From assembly GCA_036873755.1 (NCBI GenBank), contig JAVTVY010018890.1, positions 1 through 64,000 of the forward strand: a stretch of 64,000 nt of DNA, in the 5' to 3' direction. This DNA is from Hanleya hanleyi (taxonomy: Eukaryota; Mollusca; Polyplacophora; Lepidopleurida; Hanleyidae). The notes beneath the pieces were generated by a model. The model was not told where the DNA came from and searched no databases. It worked only from the letters and a program-made list of their open reading frames with translations. The position numbers were made by a program, and so were the translations under genes. This document shows, one piece after another, positions 1 through 10,188 of the stretch (its first letter is position 1; each line of letters starts with the position of its first letter).

Positions 1-2
1 AT

Positions 3-752
3 CTCTTTCCTCAAGGGAAGGCGTCCAGAGATATTGCCTTGAACTGCCAATACTTTGTGTTGTTCTCCAGTCCCATTGATAGAGCACAAATCCGTGTGTT
101 TGGTAGTCGAATTTATCCTCAGAACATTGACCATTTTATGTGGGCGTTTCAAGAAGCAACAATTCGTCCGTGCGGCTACCTGTTCGTAGATTTAAAAGCC
201 CATACCCCCGAAGATCGTCGGCTGACGACCCACCTGTTACCCGGCGAGGAATCACCACAACGGCCTATACCCCTACACCATCCGCCGAGTGCACTCCTGG
301 CAGAGCAGCAGCAGAAGCCCACCCCCATGCAGCGGGCCCGCTTCATACCATCAGTCCTGGAATATCACCCAACCGTGAAGGCCCAACCCGAGGTTGAAGA
401 ACATAATGTGAACTCGAGGCTATGGAAGGATTTGTTCAAAGAAAGTATGGACGCCGAGATGGGTGGGATGTTGGAGGCCACAGGAAACAAGTTTCAACGC
501 AAAGGGTATTCGAAAGAGGAAGCTACAATTTTAGCCCATAACAGATTGGCACCCAGACTACGACGGGCTTTACGTCAGCAGTATGTCGACTTACTGACCC
601 ATATGAAATTGTTGGATAAGGAACCAGTCCATATGGAAATTGAAAGAACAGCGTCGATGTTGAAAATCTCGGGTATGAACTGGAAAGCGGCGTATGTCAG
701 AGCAATAGCACAAAAGAAACATTTGTTCGAACGCATCATTAAACAACGTTAA
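3..752 (+). CDS. Packaging-type ATPase of a virus-like element, C-terminal part (cut by window edge)
   Basis: The frame is open from the left edge of the window, so the N-terminal half with Walker A and B lies outside. The visible start (GKASRDIALNCQYFVLF), then a DRAQIRVFGSRIYPQN segment and GYLFVDLKA, match the C-terminal half of HerA/FtsK-like ATPases found in Polinton/adintovirus-like elements of invertebrates, which are thought to package DNA into capsids. About 120 further residues follow, rich in Arg and Lys, including NSRLWKDLFKESMDAEMG, which recurs in the second ATPase copy at 30224-31263. The frame is intact to its stop, so this copy is less damaged than the other. A zinc-finger gene of the same element follows on the same strand after a ~250-bp promoter-like gap. 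Family assignment comes from remembered family patterns, not a search. Confidence 0.7.
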   Translation, partial: LFPQGKASRDIALNCQYFVLFSSPIDRAQIRVFGSRIYPQNIDHFMWAFQEATIRPCGYLFVDLKAHTPEDRRLTTHLLPGEESPQRPIPLHHPPSALLAEQQQKPTPMQRARFIPSVLEYHPTVKAQPEVEEHNVNSRLWKDLFKESMDAEMGGMLEATGNKFQRKGYSKEEATILAHNRLAPRLRRALRQQYVDLLTHMKLLDKEPVHMEIERTASMLKISGMNWKAAYVRAIAQKKHLFERIIKQR

Positions 753-999
753 AGCATTAAGAAAGTGTGTTAAAGCGTTGAGACGAGCGTTAAGGCGTAA
801 CGACGGGCGTTGACGGGCGTCACTGCATTTCGATGAATTGGTGTCAATTCCATGAAATCCGAGCTTCTGAGCTAATTCACCAGGGCGTTGAAGCGTTGAG
901 CTAAGCGTTGATGGGCGTTACTGTCTATAAAAAGCGAGCGTATTCCCAAAACACGCACAGTCGACGTTCAACCGTCAACATCGACGTTCAACCGTCAAC
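735..999 (+). promoter_or_regulatory. Element promoter with GGCGTT(A/G)AG words, TATA box and duplicated leader
   Basis: This gap between the ATPase and the zinc-finger gene holds about nine GCGTTAAG/GCGTTGAG-type words, then a conserved stretch (GGGCGTCACTGCATTTCGA ... GAGCTTCTGAGCT). A TATA box, TATAAAAA, lies at 926-933. A 20-bp sequence starting TCGACGTTCAACC is repeated twice in tandem at 961-1000, directly up to the ATG at 1000. The same promoter block recurs at 26600-26780, 56900-57000 (reverse) and 57560-57785, which argues that it is a functional part of the element. Confidence 0.6.
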
Positions 1000-1571
1000 A
1001 TGGCTTATACTTGTTCTGAGTGTGAACGCACGTTCACCAGACATTACGATATGATGCGACACAAGAAAAATATACATGGGACTGAAGACGCCGAGGAGCC
1101 CGTTGGGGCAGATACTGATACAGAGATTGATGAGAGTGCATCGACTGATACCGAATCCAAGATGGCTGACAGTCTATCTACTGATATGGAGAGCTTGACC
1201 TCAGAGAATCAGCCTTCATCCCAGGAAAGTGAGGCAGAACCTACCTTCTGGGATCGTATTGTGACAGCAGCTATCAATGCTCACGCTGAAGCGATCGAGG
1301 ACGCCGGAGAGGATAATTTACAACAGACCGTGCACCCAAATGCCACCGCATCAGGAAAACAACCATGGCGATCTGTCTTTGCATTGCCCGCTACCTACTT
1401 GAAATGAAAGGGGACCCCACGCACAGGTCCATCGAGACCAAGCGTCACTTGGGGAAAGAGGATATGGGTTTACCACCCACCGAGGCCCTGGAAAATGCGA
1501 TCAGAATGCGCAAACAACTGTTTCGGGACATGCTGCCCGAAGAATATCCAGGCCTGGCCGACGATGATTAG
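1000..1571 (+). pseudogene. C2H2 zinc-finger protein of the virus-like element, frame-broken
   Basis: The ATG at 1000 opens a 135-residue frame with one C2H2 finger near residues 5-26 (C-x2-C-x12-H-x4-H). An acidic, Ser/Thr-rich linker follows, and the frame stops at 1407. A second frame overlapping from about 1365 continues to 1571 and carries the conserved tail (LENAIRMRKQLFRDMLPEEY, ending GLADDD). Remnants of that tail recur at 26243-26313 and in both arms of the 56-58 kb palindrome, so the two frames most likely represent one protein broken by a small indel. A DNA-binding or regulatory role is inferred from the finger alone. A TATA box and duplicated leader lie just upstream, and the conserved hairpin and AATAAA lie downstream. 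Confidence 0.6.
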
Positions 1572-1699
1572 AATAAACGGTTCCGGGAATAAGACATGAC
1601 CGAAAAGAAGGAGCTCTCTGAAATGGCGACTACAGTTGGTTCAAGCCATCTAACGGACAGGAACGAATAGGACGAATGCAAATGGCGGTCTCTGATTGG

Positions 1700-1860
1700 A
1701 CAAAGTCTTTCTTGAATTGTAAACATACCCAACGCAGCTCCCCCAGCGTGGGTATGTTATGATGGAGGGGAAAATAAACTATATGAAAAAAAACTTGTTG
1801 TTGTTGTTGTTCCCTCATGTGTCATCCTTGTTGTTGTTGTTTTCTCTCTCTCTCCGGTCT
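1700..1860 (+). terminator. Conserved 3' module: hairpin plus polyadenylation signal
   Basis: ACATACCCA (1723-1731) pairs with TGGGTATGT (1749-1757) around a C-rich loop, and AATAAA follows at 1773-1778. A TTG/TTC-rich tract (TTGTTGTTGTTGTT) and the phrase TCTATATCATGGCGT come next. The same order is present at 26440-26610 and 58080-58210, and in reverse at 56500-56640. It lies 3' of the zinc-finger gene each time, so it reads as the element's transcript end. Confidence 0.6.
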
Positions 1861-2138
1861 ATATCATGGCGTCAAAACGTCTAGCAGGACCCATACAAGG
1901 ACCAGTTTTCGACACTAGGTGACCACATCCCGACGGAATGGCCAGCTTTCGACACCGGATGTGCCGCCATCTTGAACATACGTGCCGCCATCTTGGATAT
2001 GGCCCATAATGCACCGGGTCAAAATACTCGCTTCTGATTGGCTGAGAGCTCTGTGACGGATTTGAAATACTCGCTTCTAATTGGACGAGAGCTCCGCATT
2101 GCGTCTGCGCATGCGCAGAATGATATTCCTACCGCACC
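1861..2138. other. Linker between 3' module and tandem array
   Basis: No gene is seen. GTGCCGCCATCTTG occurs twice in close succession around 1960-2000, and two related lines (AATACTCGCTTCTRATTGG) occur at 2022 and 2067. A perfect TGCGCATGCGCA palindrome lies at 2105-2116. Confidence 0.4.
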
Positions 2139-2710
2139 ATCTCGACCCCAAATACCTTCATGTACTGCCCGAAAATGGTCACTTTCGCTACTACTCGTAC
2201 CGATGACGTCACAGATGACGTCACAGATGACGCGAACATCCCTCAAATCGGAATGTACACCCCGAGAACTACAAGATGACACCTTCGAGGACGCATTCGA
2301 ACCGTGAATAGCCCATCTCGATCCCAAATACCTCCATGTACTGCCCGAAAATGTCCACTCTCGCTACTACTCGTACCGATGACGTCACCGATGACGTCAC
2401 AGATGACGCGGACATCCCTCAAATCGGAATGTACACCCCGAGAACTACAAGATGACACCTCCCAGGACGCATTCGAACCGTGAATAGCCCATCTCGACCC
2501 CAAATACCTTCATGTACTGCCCGAAAATGGCCACTTTCGCCACTACTCGTACCGATGACGTCACCGATGACGTCACAGATGACGCGAACATCCCTCAAAT
2601 CGGAATGTACACCCCGAGAACTACAAGATGACACCTTCCAGGACGCATTCGAACAGTGAATAGCCCATCTCGACCCCAAATACCTTCATGTACTGCCCCA
2701 AAATGGCCAC
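2139..2710 (+). repeat. Array A: 176-bp tandem repeat with CRE palindromes
   Basis: Three full units and a partial fourth repeat with an exact 176-bp period. Each full unit carries two perfect TGACGTCA sites: 2204-2211 and 2216-2223, 2380-2387 and 2392-2399, 2556-2563 and 2568-2575. Open frames on both strands here are by-products of the repeat, because identical frames recur every 176 bp. A diverged version of the array lies at 27110-27640. Confidence 0.85.
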
Positions 2711-3079
2711 TTTACTTACTACAACCAACTGCGCATGCGCAGATTGACGCGACATGCATTCAAAAACACACCATTCTGACTCTACCCCACACAAGCTTCA
2801 CTTTGACACCTCACACGACCCATTCGAACCGTGAATAGCCCATCTCTAACCCAAACACACACACACATACCCCCCAAAATGCCTACTTTCTATACTACGG
2901 CCAGTCTGCGCATGCGCAGACTATTGAACACGGACGAACCATTAGCCCAGTCGGATGCTGCTGCACGAGAGCTTCAAAATAAGACCTCACTCGACCCCAT
3001 TGGACCACCAGGAAATCACATAGACTCCAACATGTCCACCCCGTATGGCCCTATACACCCATAGCCATGCAGTATAGGC
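2711..3079 (+). repeat. Array B: diverged repeats with TGCGCATGCGCA palindromes
   Basis: Two diverged units of roughly 170 bp share CACACAAGCTTCACTTTGA-like and CATCTCTAACCCAAAC-like lines. TGCGCATGCGCA lies at 2731-2742 and 2907-2918. The stretch corresponds, in the same order, to 27640-27960, and more loosely to 58960-59575. Confidence 0.7.
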
Positions 3080-3580
3080 CTATGGGCCTACCCAGGCCTT
3101 GGTGACTTTTTTCAAAAATTTCACCAATTCGCTCCGCAACCCTACCCATCGTGTTCTAAATGACGAGACGTGAAAAACGAGACCCACAACCCTACCGCAA
3201 ATGTATAGAAGTACGTTTCCCAGAGGGATAAACATTGAACCTATACCCCAGTATGGGACTATATGGGGCTCGGTGACTTTTTTCAAAATTTCACCGATTC
3301 GCACGGGGACACTTCCTATCATGTTCTAAATGACGAGACGAGTAAAACGAGACCCCACAACCCTACCGCAAATGTATAGAAGTACGTTTCCCAGGGGGAC
3401 AAACATTGATCCTATACCCGCAGTATGGGACTATATGGGGTTCGGTGACTTTTTTCAAAAATTTCACCGATTCGCGCGGGGACACTTCCTATCATGTTCT
3501 AAATGATGAGACGAGTAAAACGAGACCCCACAACCCTACCGCAAATGTCGAGAAGTAGGTTTCCCAGGATGGTCCTATAC
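3080..3580 (+). repeat. Array C: 171-bp tandem repeat
   Basis: GGTGACTTTTTTCAAAA begins at 3101, 3272 and 3443, giving two exact 171-bp steps. Each unit also carries TGTTCTAAATGA and ACCCTACCGCAAATGT. The counterparts at 27960-28450 (~180 bp) and 59580-59850 follow arrays A/B there too, so the arrays travel together. Confidence 0.85.
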
Positions 3581-4200
3581 CTCCCATACCCCTATAGGCA
3601 TTTTCCCGTAATTTAGGATAAAGTCCGTATTCCGTATTTTTTCAGGAAAATTTGTACATACACCCACCCTGGAACTAGGGGGAGATAACTCTATTGACAG
3701 GCGAGCCCCGTTAAGCCCGGCGACCCATATACCACCCATACCCCATATAGGCATTTTCCCAGGTTTTTCGATAAAGTCCGTTTTCCGTTGTTTTTTTTTC
3801 AGGAAAAATTTTACATGCACCCACCCCATTGCCTGAATGCCTCTTCACCTAGGCTTCACATTGATACCTCACTCGACCCCATTCGACCATGAGGGGCTCC
3901 CCTAGCTCCAACACGGCTATTTCCATACCCTTGGGCCACCGCGCATGCGCACAATGCCGCTATTTCAACCCCACACCCAGTCCATTAGATGCCCCTTCAT
4001 GAATGCTTCACTTTGATACCTCACTCGACCCCATCGGTCCACTAGGGGCTCCCCTAGCTCCAAAAAGGCTATTTCCATACCCTTCGGCCACCGCGCATGC
4101 GCAGAAGGCCGATATTTCAACCCCACACCCAGTCCATCAGATGCCCCTTCACATAAGCTTCACTTTGATACCTTACTCGACCCCATCGGATCATTTTATC
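3581..4200 (+). repeat. Further short tandem units of the same island
   Basis: A unit with CATACCCCTATAGGCATTTT and TCAGGAAAA occurs twice (about 3585-3715 and 3725-3840). Three copies of a ~155-bp unit follow, keyed on GATACCTCACTCGACCCCAT and GGGGCTCCCCTAGCTCC. GCGCATGCGC lies at 3941-3950 and 4093-4102. No coding sequence is supported. Confidence 0.7.
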
Positions 4201-4500
4201 TAGGGACTACTTTTTCTCCGCGGAAGGTTTTTCCCGCGACCGAATCACCGCCAGACATGACCGCATCACTGCGGAGGAATACATTTTTGACCTGGGTCAC
4301 GTGATATGCAAATTTGGAACTCTCCTGTGCTGGAGGTAGCTTTTGGTCCTTCTGCCGGAACTATACTGCACTTGACCTCTGTGACCCTCCCGTGACCTCC
4401 CACTTCCGCCACAATCCGCCACAAAATATGCTGCGCACGCATCAAAATACGGTCTGTAAAGGGTTTACGCTACTACTATCGTGCCAATTTAGATATTGGT
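4190..4500. repeat. Block D: shared end block of the islands
   Basis: CCGCGGAAGGTTTTTCCCGC and ACCGCATCACTGCGGAGGAA are shared with 31720-31790. CTGGAGGTAGCTTTTGGTC is shared with 28635-28660. It lies just beyond array C here, and beyond the corresponding array at 28560-28760. No ORF is supported. Confidence 0.5.
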
Positions 4501-4829
4501 GATAGTATACCTATACCTTCTTTCAATCACGTGATGAAATCTGCATCCATTCATCGCTTATGCAAAGCGACATTAATTTAATTGCCAACACAGAATACAG
4601 GTGTGAACGTCTGTGTGTAACCCGTCACAGCAAACTGAAGTTTACAGGCTCTTCCTCTTGTATCAGTCTAGGTTCCCGCGCTGGCATGTAAATTGATTTC
4701 TTGTTACATTGGCAGGGTAATTCAGTTTTTTTATGAGCTCCACCTCTCATTTAATTGTCATGACTGTACAGTGCATCATGGGATAGAAGCGGGATAATAC
4801 GTCATCAGGTTTCACGTCTATAGTGCCGT
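4501..4829. other. No gene seen
   Basis: AT-richer DNA outside the island. No conserved frame or repeat was recognised. Confidence 0.4.
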
Positions 4830-5310
4830 ATGCATAAGGCGTATTGGCTATGAACGCGGAATTATATTGCGGATGACGGCTGGGTCCCGAATGTCAGATT
4901 TAAAGAGTAACGTCCATGGATACATGCCCGGTCAAACCATAAGTATTTGTAAAAAAAATAAATTGTGTTCATTTGAGAAATAGCAGGCCTCAGATCCGAT
5001 ATGCAATATTCAGCCCTCGTCCAAAAAATAAAATTTCCGCATGAGTAACCAAAAGACCTCGCTCGCATGACATTTAGCACCAATTCCAAATGTATATATA
5101 AAATTAAAATAATGAAAAGTAAAGATCATTTCCTACAAGCATGAAAAGATAGAAACGGTCAGCAGTTTTCAATGATGTCAGCATGACATGATGATATTCT
5201 TTACATAAAAGCCTAATCACTGATCATATTCTTTATCCAAATGAGTTTCCAAGTCGTTTTCCTGCGTATGTATTTCTGTCACGCTTTGATTTTGACTCGT
5301 GGCCTGGCGG
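4830..5310 (-). repeat. R1 dispersed repeat, copy a
   Basis: This reverse-strand copy of a ~400-bp dispersed family shares with the other copies TTGGTGCTAAATGTCAT-like text, a GATCAGTGATTAGGCTTTTA line, and ATCAAAGCGTGAC at its 5' end. The right end reads into GGACGTTACTCTTTAAATC rather than the consensus tail. The family has no conserved ORF. Confidence 0.6.
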
Positions 5311-6829
5311 TCGAAATGTGCATTTAATTGCTTTGGCGATTCTAAATCCTTAGTAAAATATCCAGTATGTCATCAACAATTTCCAATGAAGCCGGCGTGT
5401 GAAATCTGTTTTTGCAATCGCTTTGGACTCGTTGACACCTCGGATCAAACTGTCGTCATAGGTAGAGAATGTTATATTGATCTGTATCTTGAAAACGGAA
5501 TTAATACTCGAATGTAGTCGAAGAAATCTGTGTTCAACCTAAGTGCAGTTATTTGTCAATTTCTATTGACATTTTCAGACCAACGCGAAGGTGGTTAAAG
5601 CTCGAAATAAACTGTGAACCGAGTCATTAAGGCAACATGAGAAAGAACATGACAGGTAAATTTATACCTTACAATAATCAAGTACTAGGATCTCCTTTTA
5701 TGGTCAACAGCGACGCGGCTCGCGTCAAAGCCCAAGGCCAGTTAAGCTATCGTGTAGGCTGACCAGCATAGACGGTCATATTTACATAGTTTATATGCAT
5801 ATCGATATTTGGGATAGTTATAGTTGCTAGATGGATATTGTATTTTGTCTAGTAATAATATTAATAACTCTTTATTGCAAACTGGATTTTCCATTGGACA
5901 AAAAAAAACATAAACGAGAAAACACACAATCATATTACAAATTGATGCCATCTACATGTACATGCTAAGTGATGCTAAACAACATTATTTTCTGACGGAA
6001 TAAACACACCTTTCGATCAATCAATGAATCCGCTCCTGCGAACCGTTTGAGAGATACATAACTGCATAACCGGTACTGGTCAGACCGAACAACCAACGAA
6101 ATGCCTTAGTATAATACACAGAATTTTTTTTCGTTGTACTGTTTAAAGTTGCGCCATACCTTAGAACTGACAACAAACTTAGATAGACATAAATAGACAT
6201 AAATGTGCAAATGCTCCGTGACATATTCAAATCGATGACCGCTAAGGTAGAACTTGGTGAGAGTATGAAATTCTACATGTTTACTATCAAATAACATATT
6301 AAGTTCCCAGAAGTATAACATTATCGGTTTCATCGACATTTAACTCAGCAATAAGTAACAATGCAGGTAGAGCACCCATGGGCGCATTCTCATGGCATTA
6401 GATTGTCTACCTTCTATGGTGTTCTGTTGTCAGATATATATACCGACAGTTCAGACGGTTACAAACTCTGACAATGGGAGAATGCCATAGAGGGAGCTAT
6501 ATACATGTCGTCCGCATAGCTTGACTTTATTGTAAGAGCGGACACATCCCTGAAATAACAATAATTCATCTACATTGTTCAGTTTTATTGATAGTTATTT
6601 CATATACTCAATAAAAATGAAAGGAGTTGAAATGGGATATTATACCTTCACAAACAAACAACCAAGAGTTTTCTATTACCACAAGCAATGATAAGGAAAT
6701 TAGTGTCATAACCCCTTGATAGCAATACCATGCTTGCTTCCAGCCCTACTATTTGGCAGCCTGAAAGAGAAAAAGGACAATTTTTACCCCTTTAGCTTAT
6801 TTGATTCTTCATTGAACAGCCAGCGTTTT
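5311..6829. other. No gene recognised
   Basis: The only frame of note (5299-5517, 72 residues) contains PVCHQQF and ACEICFCNRF but has no recognisable family and no supporting splice context. AT-rich sequence with no array was seen elsewhere. Confidence 0.4.
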
Positions 6830-7180
6830 TTTTTATCTCCATGGTGTTCGAATGAACAGTCACGATCAAAGTTTGGCTGGGATACATCTTACTTTAAAAC
6901 TTGGAAATTATTTTGAATAAAGACTATTGGTTTAGTGATAAGGATTTTATGTAAAGAACATCGTGATATGTTACTCTCATCTTTGATAACTGTTGACCGC
7001 TTCTCTCTTGCAGGCAACCTTCTTGTCTTTTTTTTCATTTCATTCATTTTTGGAATTGGTGTTAACTGTCGTACGAAAAAAAGTGTTTGAGTATTGGCGC
7101 CAAAATTATTTTGTGAACGACGGCTGAATGTTGAATGTCGTATGTGACGACTTTACTCCAGTGCCAATCTTGACATACTG
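6830..7180 (+). repeat. R1 dispersed repeat, copy b
   Basis: This copy carries the family's splice-acceptor-like core (GTTGACCGCTTCTCTCTTGC then AGG, around 6993-7015), the GGAATTGGTGTTAACTGTC line and the GACGGCTGAATGTTGAATGT tail. Confidence 0.65.
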
Positions 7181-7574
7181 GACAGGTAAGGTAAGGTTTT
7201 TATTATGCTGATCACAGCGCCCAATCAGGGCAGATACAATTTACTACACGGGAGATAACTCCTGTATTGATTTACAATGATTGAGATGAGCTAAACAAAC
7301 CAGGAATAATACCCAGTGACCGTAACATGGTCATAACAAAACATGAACCGACGTAATGGAGTTACCATTAATACAACATGAAATTTCGAACAAAACTTGT
7401 AGTTTCAACTTTAAAGAAGAAAAACACATTGAATTCACAAGGGGAATCAAACTGGATACCGATTCATGTATATACATGTACAAAAACTGTCTTAATGTAC
7501 CGAATTGTGGAAGAATGTTCCAATGGCGTTTGAATAAAGATATATAGACCTATACAGTCTACTCTTGTTATAAG
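7181..7574 (-). other. 3' untranslated end of the adjacent LINE
   Basis: This lies downstream of the minus-strand LINE ORF. It ends near 7186-7200, where the plus strand reads GGTAAGGTAAGG, i.e. a short CCTTACC repeat at the LINE 3' end instead of poly(A). Such short terminal repeats are typical of CR1/Jockey-related LINEs. Confidence 0.45.
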
Positions 7575-8429
7575 CTACACTTTTGTTTTACGAAGCTCCA
7601 TTGCTTCATGGACAAATTTGCCAAGAGCTTTCATGACATCAACATCTTCACAAGATAACAGCCATATAAATTTGTTTTGTGGACTAAGCTGTGAAAATAC
7701 TTTGTTGCTGCTTTCAACAGCAGACAAGAACTGATACCTAAGGGTTGAATACAGACTACATTCCATGATAAAGTGAAATTCATCTTCAACATGACCTGAA
7801 TTACAGAGTGTACAGAACCTTTTCTCCGGGGGAACTCTATCATGTTTACCATATCGACCGATTTCTATTTGCAAACGATGACTACTGGTTCTTAATTTAC
7901 ACAAGGAAGCACGATGGTTATATTGTAGTGCATCTATATATGGTTCATAAATAAATCTCTGCTTAAATAATCTGTATGTACGTAGTTTGTTTCCACTAAT
8001 AACATGTGTTTTGTCATCCGCTAATTGGGCTGACCACCAATTAGAAAAAATTGAATTAAACCGTTTGGTAGCCTTTGATACAAGTTCACCAACAGACAGG
8101 TTCTGTACTTTGAACAAATGTTCAAGTTTTAGGTAAGACAATATACATTTGATATCAGTCACCCAAGTTCTTTTGTTCTGAGCATCCATGGAGACAGAGA
8201 AAGCATAAGCATCACGAATCAGAGTGTTTTCATAAGTATTGGCCAACCGATGCCAGTATTTCAGCATATTGCAGATTATATGTAGGAGAAGAGGTGAACG
8301 ACCAACCTCACCCAAAGCTGCAAAGGACAAGTACCAAACTTCTATCGATATTCCGTGGAACTGGTTGCCCTGTATCAAATGTATATGAACTGTCAAATGG
8401 CAAATGTGTAAATGAGATCTAATATTCAC
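7575..8429 (-). pseudogene. LINE ORF2 C-terminal part (5'-truncated retrotransposon)
   Basis: The 284-residue frame matches the region after the reverse transcriptase in invertebrate non-LTR retrotransposons. SLCKLRTSSHRLQIEIGRY is followed by a zinc-knuckle-like FCTLCNSGHVEDEFHFIMEC (C-x2-C-x11-H-x4-C). No reverse-transcriptase motifs are present, because the element is truncated at its 5' side near 8430, as expected for target-primed reverse transcription. The frame itself is intact to its stop. The ATG at 8429 is probably just the first Met after the truncation, not a true start. Confidence 0.75.
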
Positions 8430-10188
8430 ATGATCAAATTCAAACTTTTTACATATGTTGCATTCATTCTAAATAATAATGTAAACATAGCAATGCTTTA
8501 GTTCTTATTCTCCATGAGATCGACATATTTGGAGACTATCTGAAGAGCATAAAACGGTAACGTCGAGGATCTGATAATCGATATAAACACATGTGTACTA
8601 CCTGAATTCAGAATGGTTACTGGCGTTTTACAATTCTTTTTCAAAATGGCATTACTCTCGCCTTATGTTATTATGTGGAAAATAGAACGTTGGATTTGTA
8701 GCAACCATATTGCCTCTTCTAGGATTTGTTTATTTCTCGAAGTAAAATTGTCATTTCTAATCTTTCTCGTACGATCATTGAAATTGTGTTTAATTTTGAG
8801 GGAATACCGCGAAATGCAACATCCCATTAAGATGGCACTTTATATATTTCGGCGAAAAGCAATATCAAACTTTGATAGACATATAGAATGATCGTAAAGT
8901 ACGATCGTATAGTGCATGATCTTTGAAGCTGTGTTTTGTATCTGGAGTAAAACTCGGCCCTCGGTCGGGGAAACAGCATGTGCAGTACAGCGGATAAATG
9001 TAAATGTGCGAGAGTAATTCCCGATATCGGTCTCAGACAGTGTGCGCAGTGAGGCCTGACAAACTCTTGGGTCTCGCCTTCTGGGTAATCGATCTTTTTT
9101 TCTTCCTATGCTAAAACATAGGGAGAAACGTATGTAGCTACCCCCGACTACCAACTCTCCGGCACCATTCCACCAGTCGAGCCCGTCCCTCCACTATATA
9201 CTATTGGAGCCCTCTCCATCTCTGTGGGTCGACATGGGATCTCATTTGACTTTGCTATTCGTTGTTCTAGACAGAGACGAACCGGTTGCTCACTCATCCT
9301 AATTCGGCTGGTTACCCGAGTATTTAGTATTATGTCAACTGTATAAAAAAGGTCGTATATTCATAGACATGGTCACATCTCTATTCAAATCAGAACATCA
9401 TCCGTTCATCTGACACAGAGGATCTCTCTCAGCCATATAGAACCAGAGCTTTAGATGCCCTTTTGGATTCCCCCCGCCCCTCCCTCTCTCTCTCTCTCTG
9501 TCTCTCTCTCTCTCTCTTGAGTTATTTTCGGTGTGACCCCTATACTATCCTAAGGAAGTTTCATGACCAAAATCAAAATCAAGTTTTTAGATCAAAACTT
9601 GTGGCAAATAGAGACGGTTCGACAGTAGTAGTTAAAGTGAGACGTCCTTAACTCGGGGCTAACTATACATTTAACCCATGGTCTGCCGCCACATCCTTTG
9701 AAGTTTGCTGTGCATTATTTGCCGGTAACTTGCACGCTCTACGGGCCCATTGTCTGGTGAATTCTCATTGGTCAATTAACCCTGGAGAGGCAGACATTGT
9801 GGGCGGGCTACAAGAAATCAGTGAGAAGTCTGGAAAGGAAAAAAATAACACAATTTCAAATTTGCAGATCAACAGTATATTAAAATTCTCAGATCAAAGT
9901 ATAAAGTCAATTATCGAAATAAAACATCAGTTACTTCTGTATTTGATGATCAATAATTGTCGATTTACATGTAAACAAAACTGTACCATAACTTGTCCGT
10001 GTATCTGGCCACATTATCAGCAGTACATGTATTTTTCACCGCGAGATCCGTTCGAATTACCACAAACAAAACATATCATTTCTCAGTCTCTTAGTCTGTG
10101 GGTAAAATTACGGTTTCCGGTATTTGTATCCAAAGTCTACCGGTATTGCTGGAAAAGTCATTAAAATTTAACAAGAACGATTAAGAGT
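8430..10188. other. No gene recognised; contains a (CT)n tract and a possible TATA box
   Basis: TATAAAAAAGG lies at about 9341 with no ORF after it that I can support. A CT/CTGT microsatellite spans about 9480-9520. The 144-codon frame at 9730-10164 has no recognisable features. Confidence 0.4.

Noticed and set aside
1630..1818. Minus-strand frame MREQQQQQVFF..., repeated at 26314-26568
   Set aside because: It lies antisense to the zinc-finger 3' end and the conserved 3' module; conservation is explained by that DNA, and the Gln run is the reverse of a TTG tract.
2019..2679. Set of minus-strand frames MGSRWAIH...
   Set aside because: They recur at exactly the 176-bp array period, so they reflect the tandem repeat and not a gene family.
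5299..5517. 72-codon frame with PVCHQQF and ACEICFCN
   Set aside because: A few Cys residues but no recognisable domain, start context or neighbour.
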